Of a stretch of DNA of 64,000 bases, positions 1 to 8,709 are shown piece by piece. The DNA is from Azospirillum oryzae (lineage in GTDB: Bacteria > Pseudomonadota > Alphaproteobacteria > Azospirillales > Azospirillaceae): contig NZ_VTTM01000008.1 in assembly GCF_008364795.1 (NCBI RefSeq), forward strand, positions 1-64,000, read 5' to 3'. The notes below the pieces were generated by a model. The model worked only from the letters and a program-made list of their open reading frames with translations. It ran no database searches and was not told where the DNA came from. Both the position numbers and the translations under genes were made by a program. Numbering within the stretch: the first letter of the stretch is position 1; each line of letters starts with the position of its first letter.

Positions 1-1
1 G

Positions 2-70
2 TCCGAGGTTCGCCTGCTCGGCGTCTACAACAGCACGGTGCTCTCGCTCTCCGACATCAACCTCGGTTGA
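2..70 (+). CDS. 3' end of an unidentified protein (partial)
   Basis: The reading frame is open from the window edge and ends at TGA 68-70. Only about 22 residues are visible, ending in SLSDINLG, which is too little to name a family. A strong hairpin terminator follows 25 bases after the stop, which supports this being the true end of a transcribed gene. Its promoter and most of its coding sequence lie outside the window. Confidence 0.5.
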   Translation, partial: SEVRLLGVYNSTVLSLSDINLG

Positions 71-93
71 TCCGGCGACAAAGCATCGCGGTA

Positions 94-131
94 AAAGGGA
101 AGGGCGCCCGAAAGGGCGCCCTTTTCCTTTT
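94..131 (+). terminator. Rho-independent terminator
   Basis: A perfect 8-bp GC stem (gggcgccc at 102-109 and 114-121) closes on a GAAA loop and is followed by ttttcctttt. A-rich sequence on the left side extends the stem with the T-run. It sits directly after the partial plus-strand gene. Confidence 0.85.
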
Positions 132-200
132 GAGGATGATGGGGGAATCGGTTCTTCGCCCCAGCCATGCCGGGCCTGTCGGGCCCGTTGGACAAAAGAA

Positions 201-238
201 AAGGCGGCAACCGGGGAGACCGGTTGCCGCCTTTTTGC
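201..238. terminator. Bidirectional Rho-independent terminator
   Basis: A perfect 14-bp stem (201-214 with 220-233) encloses a 5-base loop. It is followed by a T-run on the plus strand and preceded by an A-run (aaaagaaaa), so it can act in both directions. On the minus strand it lies about 50 bases after the stop of the gene ending at 284 and probably ends the gmd operon. Confidence 0.85.
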
Positions 239-283
239 TTTACAGCTCCTCCCGCCGTCGCAAGGGGAGGGCGGGGGACGGGA

Positions 284-712
284 TCAGTGGGCGGGTTGGG
301 CCGACAGCCGGTCCACCAGGCGCAGGATGCCTTGAGCCAGCCGGATTATGGCGGGCGAGCCGATGAACAGCTCGCGCAGGGCGTCACCTTCGCCGAAACG
401 CAGGACGAAACCGTTCGGGTTGAACACCACGGCGACCTTCGCGGTCTCCGACAGGACATGCTGGGTCCGCCCCTGGAACACCGCGTCCAGGATCGACCGT
501 GCCAGCTCGCGCGCGTCTTCCTCCGGCAGGGTGGCGATCTCCGGTCCCAGCCTGCTTTCGTTGAACAGGAAGACACCCTCCATCCGGACTGCGCCGTCCT
601 GTGCCGACCCTTCTTCGGTCAGGGCGATATGGGACAGGAACTTGCCGTCGGGAAACAGGACGGTGCGGTCGTCGACCTCGACATTGATGACCAGCCTGCT
701 TTTGGCCGACAT
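284..712 (-). CDS. Conserved hypothetical protein, 142 aa
   Basis: This is a soluble protein of 142 residues with no signal peptide or membrane segment. I do not recognise the family. The N-terminal half looks beta-rich (RLVINVEVDDRTVLFPDGKF) and the C-terminal half amphipathic-helical. The start is the ATG at 712, because upstream sequence in this frame belongs to the shadow of the next gene. It is the third gene of a minus-strand operon after gmd (2849-1794) and the Gmd-like gene (1748-753), 40 bases downstream of the latter, and is followed by a bidirectional terminator. Context suggests a role in sugar-nucleotide or glycan metabolism, but nothing in the sequence shows it. Confidence 0.6.
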   Translation of the reverse strand: MSAKSRLVINVEVDDRTVLFPDGKFLSHIALTEEGSAQDGAVRMEGVFLFNESRLGPEIATLPEEDARELARSILDAVFQGRTQHVLSETAKVAVVFNPNGFVLRFGEGDALRELFIGSPAIIRLAQGILRLVDRLSAQPAH

Positions 713-752
713 GGGGTGTGTTCTCCGGAAGAAACGGGGTCGAAAATCAGGA

Positions 753-1748
753 TCAGTCGGCGGCGCGGCGCGCCATCTCGGCGTCGGCCAGCCCGATGAC
801 CACCTCGGCCATCCGGCGTTCGGCGCGCCAGCCCAGCAGGCGCTCCGCCTTGGCGGGGTTGCCGACGCTGAAGGCGATGTCGGAGGGGCGCAGCAGAGCG
901 GCATTGCCGTGGACATGCCGGCGCCAGTCCAGCCCGAAATAGGAGAAGGCCTGTTCGACGAAGTCTTCCAACCGGTGTGCCTCGCCGGTGGCGATGACGA
1001 AGTCTTCCGGCTGGTCATGGGCCAGCATGCGGGCCATGGCATCGACATATTCCGGCGCCCAGCCCCAGTCGCGGGCAATCGACAGCGTTCCCAGTTCCAG
1101 GCTGTCGGTCTTGCCTTCGGCGATGTCGGCGGCGCCGCGGATGATTTTCTGGGTGACGTAGCGGACCGGGCGCAACGGCGATTCATGATTGAACAGGATG
1201 CCGGAGCAGGCGAACAGCCCGTAGGCCTCGCGATAGTTGGCGACCGCCCAGTAGGCCGCCGCCTTGCCCACGCCATAGGGGCTGCGGGGATGGAAGGGAG
1301 TCGATTCGTCGGCCGGCGTGCCGGTGTTGCCGAAGCATTCGCTGGACGACGCATTGTAGAAACGCGCGTCGAGCTTGAGGAAGCGGATCGCTTCCAGGAT
1401 GTTGATGGTGCTGTTGATGGTGCTGTTCAGCGTCTCGACCGGCTGGTCGAAGGACAACCCGACCGAGGCCTGGCTGGCGAGGTTGTAGATCTCGGCCGGG
1501 CGGACCCGGGCGATCACCTCGACCACGCTGCGGAAGTCGGTCAGCACGGCGGAATGAAGGATGACCCGGCCGAAGATGCCGAGCCGCCGCAGGTTGGCGA
1601 AGCTCGCCATCTCCCGGTCGCGCGAAGTGCCGTGGACCGTATAGCCCTTGTCCAGCAGAAGCTGGGCGAGATAGGCGCCGTCCTGACCCGAAACGCCGAA
1701 GACCAGCGCGGTCTTCGGTTCGCTCCGGGTCGTCGTTCCGATGATCAT
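753..1748 (-). CDS. Gmd-like short-chain dehydratase (NAD-dependent epimerase/dehydratase), copy 1
   Basis: This 331-residue extended SDR protein is a relative of GDP-mannose 4,6-dehydratase. The dinucleotide motif GVSGQDG lies near residue 18; a Gmd-type SSSECFG motif keeps the catalytic Ser/Thr and Glu; YGVGK supplies the Tyr-Lys pair; the Gmd-type NHESPLRP motif follows. The retained Glu argues for a dehydratase rather than a reductase of the RMD type, which lacks it. It is shorter than Gmd and replaces the RRSSSFNT cofactor region with SRDRE-SFANLRR. It lies 45 bases downstream of gmd copy 1 in the same operon. The same pairing recurs at 37.2-39.3 kb, so the two enzymes probably work together. 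The exact substrate is unknown. Confidence 0.85.
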   Translation of the reverse strand: MIIGTTTRSEPKTALVFGVSGQDGAYLAQLLLDKGYTVHGTSRDREMASFANLRRLGIFGRVILHSAVLTDFRSVVEVIARVRPAEIYNLASQASVGLSFDQPVETLNSTINSTINILEAIRFLKLDARFYNASSSECFGNTGTPADESTPFHPRSPYGVGKAAAYWAVANYREAYGLFACSGILFNHESPLRPVRYVTQKIIRGAADIAEGKTDSLELGTLSIARDWGWAPEYVDAMARMLAHDQPEDFVIATGEAHRLEDFVEQAFSYFGLDWRRHVHGNAALLRPSDIAFSVGNPAKAERLLGWRAERRMAEVVIGLADAEMARRAAD

Positions 1749-1793
1749 GAACAGCGCCCTATCGGTCGCGGTGCAGCGGTCGCGGAAGCGGGA

Positions 1794-2849
1794 TCAATGG
1801 TGATCGTCGCCGTTGGCTGCCAGCCGCATGTCCGATTCGACCATGTCCCGCACCAGATCGCGGAAGGCGGTGGTGTGGGTCCAGCCCAGCTTCGCGCGCG
1901 CCTTGCTGGGGTCGCCCAGCAGCAGGTCGACCTCGGTCGGGCGGAAATAGCGCGGGTCGATGCGGACCACCACCTTGCCGGTCTTCTGGCAGATGCCTTC
2001 CTCGTCCACGCCCTCGCCGCGCCACTCGATCCCGCGGCCGATATGGCCGAAGGCCAGCTCGACGAACTCGCGCACCGAATGGGTCTCGCCGGTGGCCAGC
2101 ACGTAGTCGTCGGCCTCGTCCTGCTGCAGGATGCGCCACATGCCCTCGACATAGTCGCGCGCATGGCCCCAGTCGCGCTTGGCGTCCAGGTTGCCCAGAT
2201 ACAGGCAATCCTGCCGGCCATGCTCGATCGCCGCCACCGCACGGGTGATCTTGCGGGTGACGAAGGTCTCGCCGCGGGTCGGGCCCTCGTGATTGAACAG
2301 GATGCCGTTGCTGGCATGCATGCCGTAGGCTTCGCGGTAGTTCACCGTGATCCAGTAGGCGTACAGCTTGGCGGCGGCATAGGGGCTGCGCGGGTAGAAG
2401 GGCGTGGTTTCGCGCTGCGGCGTCTCCTGCACCTTGCCGTACAGCTCCGATGTGGAGGCCTGATAGAAGCGCGCGGTCTTCTCCAGGCCCAGGATGCGGA
2501 TGGCTTCCAAGAGGCGCAGCGTGCCGATGCCGTCGGCGTTGGCGGTGTATTCCGGCGTCTCGAAGCTCACATGGACGTGGCTCTGGGCGGCCAGATTGTA
2601 GATCTCGGTCGGTTGGATCTGCTGGACCAGACGGATCAGGTTGGTGCTGTCGGTCAGGTCGCCGTAATGCATGAAGAAGCTGACATCCTCTTCATGCGGG
2701 TCGCGGTAGAGATGCTCCACCCGCCCCGTGTTGAACGACGACGACCGGCGCTTGACGCCGTGGACGACATAGCCCTTCCCCAGCAGAAGCTCGGCAAGAT
2801 ACGCGCCATCCTGGCCGGTGGCGCCGGTGATGAGGGCAACTTTGCGCAA
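1794..2849 (-). CDS. gmd: GDP-mannose 4,6-dehydratase, copy 1
   Basis: This enzyme converts GDP-D-mannose to GDP-4-keto-6-deoxy-D-mannose, the precursor of GDP-L-fucose and GDP-D-rhamnose. It shows the NADP motif GATGQDG at residues 9-15, [16 protein letters not shown] for cofactor binding and tetramer contacts, the catalytic STSELYG, and YAAAK. I chose the TTG at 2849: it gives LRKVALITG, aligning with the MSKVALITG start typical of Gmd, and AAGGG lies about 7 bases upstream. Translation yields 351 residues, a normal family length. One oddity is that the usual NHESPxRGETF motif reads [11 protein letters not shown] here, while copy 2 has the canonical ESP. The central 0.9 kb is almost identical in DNA to copy 2. 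Confidence 0.95.
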   Translation of the reverse strand: MRKVALITGATGQDGAYLAELLLGKGYVVHGVKRRSSSFNTGRVEHLYRDPHEEDVSFFMHYGDLTDSTNLIRLVQQIQPTEIYNLAAQSHVHVSFETPEYTANADGIGTLRLLEAIRILGLEKTARFYQASTSELYGKVQETPQRETTPFYPRSPYAAAKLYAYWITVNYREAYGMHASNGILFNHEGPTRGETFVTRKITRAVAAIEHGRQDCLYLGNLDAKRDWGHARDYVEGMWRILQQDEADDYVLATGETHSVREFVELAFGHIGRGIEWRGEGVDEEGICQKTGKVVVRIDPRYFRPTEVDLLLGDPSKARAKLGWTHTTAFRDLVRDMVESDMRLAANGDDHH

Positions 2850-3175
2850 AGGACCGACCCTTGATCTGTACGGGGGTTGATGATCGGGCACTATCGTCAA
2901 GTCATCCAACGAAGGCAAGGCCCTTGGTTTTTCGCCTTTTGAGGGTTCCAAGGACAATATCGAGACCGATCGAAGATGTGCGTGACATGGCACGAACGCT
3001 GTTGATGCGCTCAACCTGGGGCGATAGGGTGCGCCCCGAACAGGCTGGGCCTTTCCCGCGGCGGTTCCATGGGAATGTTCCATGGGGATGTTCCCGGGTG
3101 GAGCGGTCGGGTTGAAACGGCTTCCCGGCCGCATCGTCCAGGCCGCATCGCCCCGGCCTCATCGCGTGGATCACC
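2850..3175. other. Divergent intergenic region (326 bp)
   Basis: This region separates gmd copy 1 (minus) from the TPR fucosyltransferase-like gene (plus) and must hold promoters for both. A hairpin ccttgg/ccaagg flanks 2920-2955. A 13-bp direct repeat lies at 3065-3090. No convincing -35/-10 pair could be assigned, and no gene is seen. Confidence 0.5.
3065..3090. repeat. 13-bp direct repeat in the gmd upstream region
   Basis: Two adjacent units, ttccatgggaatg and ttccatggggatg, differ at one base; a third partial unit (ttcccggg) follows. They lie about 85 bases before the plus-strand start codon. It could be an operator or simple slippage product. Confidence 0.6.
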
Positions 3176-5125
3176 ATGGCAACCGTCGCCGAAGCATTGC
3201 AGATCGCTGTTGGACTCCAGCGCTCCGACCGTCTGGGCGAAGCGCGCGCTCTGTATCTTCGGATACTGGAGGTCGATCCGCGCAACGCCACCGCCTTGCA
3301 TCTGCTGGGGCTGATCGAACGGCGGGAGGGACGCCGGGACAAGGCGCTGGAGTTGATCCGCAGCGCGCTGGAGGTCGCGCCGCAGATGGCCGACGCCTGC
3401 TGCAATCTCGCCTCCACCCTGTCCGAACTGGGCCGGATCGACGAGGCGGCGGCGGCGCAGCGCCGGGCTCTGGCGATCGACCCGGCATTGGAACCGGCGC
3501 ATCATGGCCTTGCCACCCTGCTGTGCGGACGCGGCGGTCCGCGCGACTGGGCGGTGTCGGCTGCGTCCTTCCGCCGCGCCCTGCGCCTTACCCCCCAGCG
3601 CCCCAACCTCTACCACGACCTGGGCATCGCGCTGCGCCAGGGCGGGGCGTCCGATGCCGGCGCCCTGGCTCTTGCCGTGGACAGCCAACGCAACGCGCTC
3701 GCCCTGCAGCCGGACTTCGCCGCCGCCCACATGAATCTCGGCAACCTGCTGGTCGAACTCGGCCGGCTGGACGAGGCGCTGGTCTGCTTCCGCCGCTCGC
3801 TCACGATCGAGCCGGAGCAGGGCGGCGCCCTCTACAACCATGGCAATGCCCAGCATGCCGCCGGCCTGGCCGATGCGGCGGTCGACAGCTATGTCCGTGC
3901 GGCGCGCGCCGGCGTCAACCTGTCGCTGACCCGGCTGGCCGACGTGCTGACCGGCCTGGGCCGCGAGGCCGAGGCGGAGCAGGTGCTGCGGCTGGCGCTG
4001 ACCAGGCCGGGCAGCGACGTGGCCGGCGCCATCGACATGCTGTCGGCGCTGCTGGTCCGCCAGGGACGTTACGAGGAATCGCGGCGCTTCTTCGCCGACT
4101 ACCGCTATCCCCACATCGCCGATCCCAACGCCTTCCGCATCGAATGCCTGACCGCCATCGCCGAAAGCTGGCTGGCCGCCGGCGAGGTCGACCGTGCGGT
4201 GGAGGTTCTGGCCGGCGTCCATGGCCACGGCAGCCGCTTCTTCACCGTGAAGTCGATCGCCGGGCTGCAACAGGTCCTGGCCCGGCAGGGAAAGCGGCTG
4301 GAGCGGCCTGCCAACCCCGATCCTTCCGCGCCGCGCATCTGCTCCTCCACGCTGGCCACCCACGGGCGCTTCGCCCACAACGTGCTGGAATATGTGCTGC
4401 TGCGGCTCTACGCCGAGAAGTTCGGCTACCGGCTGGAGACGCCGGACTGGGTCGGCGGCTATTACTTCGACCTCGACGATCCCAAGCCCAGCGGCGGGCT
4501 GAAGCCGATGCATTTCGCCCGGCGCATCCTGAACGATCTGGTGACCGGGCGGCGCGACGATCCGCGTCCGGACGTCGACATCCTCTCGCCGCTGTTCCTG
4601 TTCGAGCATCGCGAGGAGTGGCGCGAGCGGGTGCGGTCCTGGCTGCGGCCGCGGCCGGAATGGCTGCCCCATGTCGATCCGGTGATGCAGGCGCTGAAGG
4701 CCCGCGGCAACACGGTGGTGGCGCTGCACATCCGCCGCGGCGACTTCGTCTGGTTCCGCTACACCATCACCGAGACCGCCTGGTACGTCGACTGGCTGAA
4801 GGCGCTGTGGCCGACGCTGGACCGGCCGGTGCTCTACATCGCCACCGACGATCCGGCGACCATCGCCGACTTCGCGGAGTTCGCCCCGGTCTCGCTGGAC
4901 GATTTGGCGAGGGACGGGGCGGTGCAGCCGTGGAAGGGGCTGGAGTTCCTGCAGGACTTCCACGTGCTGATGAACGCCGACGTGCTGGGCGTCAGCGCCC
5001 AGAGCGGCTACAGCCAGTTGGCGGCGTTGCTGAACCGCAACGCCCGCCTGTTCGTCGAGCCGGATGCGGCGGCGCGGCGGATCAGGCCCTATTCCCCCTG
5101 GACGAGTTCGTCCGGCACCCCTTAA
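3176..5125 (+). CDS. TPR protein with fucosyltransferase-like (HxRRGD) domain
   Basis: The protein has 649 residues. The first about 320 residues are TPR repeats (for example LGEARALYLRILEVDPRNATAL near residue 20). The C-terminal part (about 380-640) contains HIRRGDF near residue 522, the hallmark of GT11/GT23-type fucosyltransferases, where this loop binds the GDP-sugar, followed by IATDDP and FLQDFHVLMNAD. There is no signal peptide or membrane helix, so it should act in the cytosol. It sits divergently next to gmd, which makes the precursor of GDP-fucose. A paralogue lies at 55046-56389 (shared PDWVG and SLDDP-type motifs). The start ATG has only a weak ribosome site. Transfer of fucose or another GDP-deoxyhexose, perhaps to protein, is inference. 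Confidence 0.7.
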   Translation: MATVAEALQIAVGLQRSDRLGEARALYLRILEVDPRNATALHLLGLIERREGRRDKALELIRSALEVAPQMADACCNLASTLSELGRIDEAAAAQRRALAIDPALEPAHHGLATLLCGRGGPRDWAVSAASFRRALRLTPQRPNLYHDLGIALRQGGASDAGALALAVDSQRNALALQPDFAAAHMNLGNLLVELGRLDEALVCFRRSLTIEPEQGGALYNHGNAQHAAGLADAAVDSYVRAARAGVNLSLTRLADVLTGLGREAEAEQVLRLALTRPGSDVAGAIDMLSALLVRQGRYEESRRFFADYRYPHIADPNAFRIECLTAIAESWLAAGEVDRAVEVLAGVHGHGSRFFTVKSIAGLQQVLARQGKRLERPANPDPSAPRICSSTLATHGRFAHNVLEYVLLRLYAEKFGYRLETPDWVGGYYFDLDDPKPSGGLKPMHFARRILNDLVTGRRDDPRPDVDILSPLFLFEHREEWRERVRSWLRPRPEWLPHVDPVMQALKARGNTVVALHIRRGDFVWFRYTITETAWYVDWLKALWPTLDRPVLYIATDDPATIADFAEFAPVSLDDLARDGAVQPWKGLEFLQDFHVLMNADVLGVSAQSGYSQLAALLNRNARLFVEPDAAARRIRPYSPWTSSSGTP

Positions 5126-5179
5126 AGACCACCATCATCACGACCAAAGGACGCCCTCAGCGGGCGGGAGGGCAGCCCC

Positions 5180-5938
5180 ATGGATCTCGCGACCAAGGAA
5201 TTCTACGACGACTTCTGGCCCCGTTTCGTGCCGATCTACGACGAGACCAAGAAGTACATGCTGGAGACGCTGACCGAGCGGCAGATCGGCCGGGCGCTCG
5301 ACGCCGGCTGCGGCCACGGCATCTGCTCGGTCATCCTGTCGGAGATGGCGGAGCAGGTGGTGTCGGTCGACGTGTCGTCGGACAGCCTCGCCACCGCGCG
5401 CCAGCAGGCCCAGCGCTTCGGCCGAGACAACATCGAGTTCCATCACCAGGACCTGCAGGAGCTGGACACGAACCTCGGGCCGTTCGATCTGGTCTGGTGC
5501 TGGGGCGTGGCGATGATGGCGCCCGACCCGATGAAAGTGATGCGCAACCTGATGGCCGTCACCAAGCCGGGCGGCACCGTCTATCTCGGCCTCTACCTGA
5601 AGACCTGGCTGTCGCCGGTGCATGAGGGCGTGCGCCATTTCTGCCGCGCCTACATGGACACGCCGGCCCGGCGCAAGCTGGTCGGCGGCTTCTTCACCGG
5701 GCTGACCAAGGTCGCCTGCGTCCTCAAGGGGCAGGAGATCAACCGCCGCGCCGACAACGTGTCGATCCAGGCCCAGGTCGAGGACTGGTACTATCCGCCC
5801 TACAAGACCTTCTATTCGATCGAGGAGATCATTGCGCTGTTCGAGCGCAACGGCTTCAAGGCGGAGTGCATCCAGGACCGGCTGGGCCGGATGAAGAGCG
5901 CCACCATCTTCGTGATCCGGGCGACGAAGAATGCCTGA
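5180..5938 (+). CDS. Class I SAM-dependent methyltransferase
   Basis: This 252-residue protein has the glycine-rich SAM motif DAGCGHGICS near residues 41-50, an acidic strand VVSVDVSSDSL after it, and the FDLVWCWGV motif that begins the next strand. The upstream GGGAGGG about 11 bases before the ATG is a good ribosome site. It follows the TPR fucosyltransferase-like gene by 54 bases and overlaps the next methyltransferase gene by 8 bases, so the three are probably co-transcribed. A likely role is O- or N-methylation of a sugar residue in the glycan made here; the acceptor cannot be read from sequence. Confidence 0.85.
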   Translation: MDLATKEFYDDFWPRFVPIYDETKKYMLETLTERQIGRALDAGCGHGICSVILSEMAEQVVSVDVSSDSLATARQQAQRFGRDNIEFHHQDLQELDTNLGPFDLVWCWGVAMMAPDPMKVMRNLMAVTKPGGTVYLGLYLKTWLSPVHEGVRHFCRAYMDTPARRKLVGGFFTGLTKVACVLKGQEINRRADNVSIQAQVEDWYYPPYKTFYSIEEIIALFERNGFKAECIQDRLGRMKSATIFVIRATKNA

Positions 5939-6851
5939 GGCGGCGGCGGGCCGGCAGGACGGGACGGCTCCCCCCGATTGGGAGGAGTTGGGCCGGCTGC
6001 TGTCCCGCGGCTACATCGACAGCGGCTTCATCGGCGGCGTCACCCGCGTGCCGGTGAAGGACGTCGTGCGCGACATGCTGTCGGAGGCGCGCGCCGACGA
6101 GCAGGTGGCGGAGCTGCGGCGCACCGCCGCGGCCGCCGGCGTCGATGCCGACAAGGCCCGCATCCTGGAGGTCGGGTCCGGCTGCGGCATGACCGTGGTG
6201 CGCGGACGCACCGCCCATGGGCTGGACATCCACGGCATCGAGCCCAGCATGGGCGAATACAGCTCCACGCTCGACGTCTGCCGCCGGCTGATCGACCATT
6301 ACGGCCTGCCGGCCGACGCGGTGCAGGACGCCACCGGCGAGGCGATCCCCTTCGCGGATGCCAGCTTCGACATCGTCTATTCCTCCAACGTGCTGGAGCA
6401 TGTCGGCGACCCGGCGGCGGTGTTGGACGAGGCGCTGCGCGTGCTGAAGCCGGGCGGGCTGCTGCTGATCGTCGTGCCGAACTACGGCTCCTGGTGGGAG
6501 GGGCATTACGGCATCCTGTGGCTGCCGCGGATGCCGGCCGGGATGGCGAAGCTCTATGTCCGGCTGTTCGGGCGCGACCCGTCCTATGTCGACACCCTCA
6601 ACCTGATCGACCGCCCCTGGTTCGACCGCTGGCTCGGCCGCCATCCCGGCCGGCTGGAGGTGCTGGACTGGGGCTGGGGCGTGTTCGAGCAGCGCTTGCG
6701 CACTCTGGGCTTCGGCGACTGGGCGGCGTTGTCGGTCGCCAAGCGCATCGTCACCTTCGTCCACCGCTCCGGCCTGCTGGAGCCGGCGATCTGGCTCGCC
6801 CGGCGCCTGCACTGGGAAACCCCGATCATCTTCGCGGCGCGCAAGCGCTGA
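5931..6851 (+). CDS. Class I SAM-dependent methyltransferase
   Basis: This 306-residue protein has the SAM motif ILEVGSGCGMT near residues 78-88, GEAIPFADASFDIVYSSNVLEH and LRVLKPGG, all typical of Methyltransf_11-type enzymes. The N-terminal 70 residues are a helical extension, and the C-terminal part (WGVFEQRLRTLG and beyond) is helical and hydrophobic without clear transmembrane helices. Its ATG lies inside the preceding methyltransferase gene (8-base overlap), indicating translational coupling. It ends 26 bases before the stop of a convergent gene. The substrate is unknown; glycan or lipid-linked sugar methylation fits the context. Confidence 0.85.
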   Translation: MPEAAAGRQDGTAPPDWEELGRLLSRGYIDSGFIGGVTRVPVKDVVRDMLSEARADEQVAELRRTAAAAGVDADKARILEVGSGCGMTVVRGRTAHGLDIHGIEPSMGEYSSTLDVCRRLIDHYGLPADAVQDATGEAIPFADASFDIVYSSNVLEHVGDPAAVLDEALRVLKPGGLLLIVVPNYGSWWEGHYGILWLPRMPAGMAKLYVRLFGRDPSYVDTLNLIDRPWFDRWLGRHPGRLEVLDWGWGVFEQRLRTLGFGDWAALSVAKRIVTFVHRSGLLEPAIWLARRLHWETPIIFAARKR

Positions 6852-6877
6852 ACGGGGCCGCCCGCCGGCTGCTCTCA

Positions 6878-8497
6878 TCACCCCGCCGGCAGCAGGTCGG
6901 GGGCCAGCCCGGCGGCCTTCGCCTCGGCGGCGCGGGCGAGGTCGCGGGCGATGCGGGCCATCGAACCGGACCAGTCCCATTGGCGGTCCTGGCGGTAGAT
7001 GCGCAGAGACGGGTACCAGATGCTCTTCTCGGCGTCGTTCATCCAGCGCCAGTCCATCCGGTAGGGCGCCGGCAGCCAGCTCGGGACGCCCAGCGCGCCG
7101 GCGACATGCAGGACGGAACTGTCGATGGCAATCACCAGATCCAGCGTCTTCATCACCGCTGCGGTGTCGAGGAAGGCGTCCGGCCCGGCGTCGAAATCCG
7201 GACCCAGCCGGTGAAGCAGCGCCTCGTCGGCGTCGGCCAAGCGCTTGGCGGCGTTGTCCTGCTTGTGCAGGTCCACCAGGGTGACGCCGGGGATGGCGGC
7301 CAGGGGGCGCACGAACTCGAAGGGGACGGAGCGCTTGGGGTCGGCGTCGCGGGTGGCGTCGCCGTTGCTCCAGCACAGCCCGACGCGCAGGCCGCCCAGC
7401 CCGGCCAGCCGGTCCGTCCACAGCCGCACCCGCTCGGGATCGGCCGACAGATAGGGGCGGTTCGGCACGGCGTCGGCGGTCGACCCCAGCAGATGGGGCA
7501 GGCTGAGGAACATCGACCGCGCCCGGATGGCGGGCATGCGCTCCGGGTTGAAGCGGATGTTGCCGGGGTTGGGCACGGTCGACAGCAGGCGCTGCAGCCG
7601 CGGCGGGCAGACCACCACCACCTCGCCGCAGATGCGGGCGACCTGCGGCACGAAGCGGACGAAATGGATCATGTCGCCCCAGCCGCCTTCGGCTGCCAGG
7701 GCCACCGTGTCGTCGGGCAGCGGCCGTCCGTCCCAGATCGGGATCGGGCTGCCGTCGGCCTGGAACCAGACATTGTTCTTGCGCGCTTCGAAATCGGCCA
7801 TGCCGCCGACGAAATCGCCGAGCCGCAACCGGTTGATGCCGGCGATGTGGCGGGCGTCGGTCATGGTCGGCTGCACGCGCAGCGCCCGGCGGCAGGCCGC
7901 CAGGGACTCCGTCGCGTGGGCCATCTCCTCCTGCACCAGCGCGATCTGCAGATGGGCCACCGGGTTGCCGGGCCCCAGCATGACCGAGGCCCGGGCGTTG
8001 CGCAGCGACTCCTCGAACTCCGCCCCCTGCGAGGCGGGATCGAGCAGCAGCGCCTCGCTGAGGGCGATGCGGGTTTCCAGATGGTCCGGGCGCAGCATCG
8101 CGGCCCGGCGCAGCGGTCCGGCGGCCTCCTGCCGCCGCTCCTGCCGCAGCAGCGTGCCGCCCAGCTGGTACAGGGTCTCGGCGTCGTCGGGAAGTTCGGC
8201 CGCCAGCTGCCGAAGCAGGACCAGGGAGCCTGCATGGTCGCCGATCCCCTGCAATGTGCGGCACAGGTTCTGCCGGACCGCGGTGAAGCCGGGGGCCAGC
8301 CGCAGGGACCGGCGCATCAGCGCCACCGCCTCGCCGGTCCGAGCGAACCGCTTCTCCACCAGCCCCAGCAGTTGCAGCCCGTCATACTGGGCGGGATCGA
8401 CGGCGAGCGCCTTGCGGTAGAGTTGCCGGGCTTCGTCCAGCCGGTCGGTCTGGTGGGCCTGGACGGCGGGGATGAGAAAGGGCTGCGGCTGGATCAT
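6878..8497 (-). CDS. TPR protein with GT9-like (heptosyltransferase-fold) domain
   Basis: The protein is 539 residues when started at the ATG at 8497. Earlier codons in frame would encode a low-complexity Arg/Pro stretch and were rejected. Residues 1-240 are TPR-like helical repeats. From about 255 the motif IWDGRPLPDDTVALAAEGGWGDMIHF appears, a form of the WxGxPLxGxxLLxxxEQGxGD element seen in TPR-linked GT9-type proteins. Near the C-terminus LVIAIDSSVLHVAGALG is the donor-site motif of that fold. The usual EQGLGD is here EGGWGD. A paralogue is at 48656-50209. The gene stands alone on the minus strand, divergent from the next gene. The sugar and acceptor are unknown. Confidence 0.75.
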   Translation of the reverse strand: MIQPQPFLIPAVQAHQTDRLDEARQLYRKALAVDPAQYDGLQLLGLVEKRFARTGEAVALMRRSLRLAPGFTAVRQNLCRTLQGIGDHAGSLVLLRQLAAELPDDAETLYQLGGTLLRQERRQEAAGPLRRAAMLRPDHLETRIALSEALLLDPASQGAEFEESLRNARASVMLGPGNPVAHLQIALVQEEMAHATESLAACRRALRVQPTMTDARHIAGINRLRLGDFVGGMADFEARKNNVWFQADGSPIPIWDGRPLPDDTVALAAEGGWGDMIHFVRFVPQVARICGEVVVVCPPRLQRLLSTVPNPGNIRFNPERMPAIRARSMFLSLPHLLGSTADAVPNRPYLSADPERVRLWTDRLAGLGGLRVGLCWSNGDATRDADPKRSVPFEFVRPLAAIPGVTLVDLHKQDNAAKRLADADEALLHRLGPDFDAGPDAFLDTAAVMKTLDLVIAIDSSVLHVAGALGVPSWLPAPYRMDWRWMNDAEKSIWYPSLRIYRQDRQWDWSGSMARIARDLARAAEAKAAGLAPDLLPAG

Positions 8498-8640
8498 GGA
8501 CTGGCTCGCGAAGGGCAGGGCGCCTTTATGGCCGCTGGACGGCGCCGATTGCAATTCCGGAAGCCGTCCCAGGCAAGCGGGCCGCCGCCGGTTGACCCGA
8601 AAAAACATGCCGTGCTATGGCCGCGAACCGGAAGACCGTG

Positions 8641-8688
8641 CCGCCCGCCCGACTTCCGCCCGCCCGACTTCCGTTCGTCCGCCTTCCG
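8641..8688. repeat. 15-bp tandem repeat upstream of a glycosyltransferase gene
   Basis: Three units of 15 bp with the theme cgcccgacttccgcc, the third degenerate, lie in the divergent intergenic space before the ATG at 8710. A 15-bp period would keep reading frame. Similar short repeats recur at other gene borders in this window. Confidence 0.65.
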
Positions 8689-8709
8689 GCCCTTTTCCCC
8701 GCAAAGCCA

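Noticed and set aside
348..2864. An 838-residue plus-strand frame
   Set aside because: It is antisense to the gmd operon, which has strong family motifs.
2861..3115. An 84-residue plus-strand frame upstream of the TPR fucosyltransferase-like gene
   Set aside because: It lies in a region that must hold two divergent promoters, has no ribosome site and no domain-like sequence.
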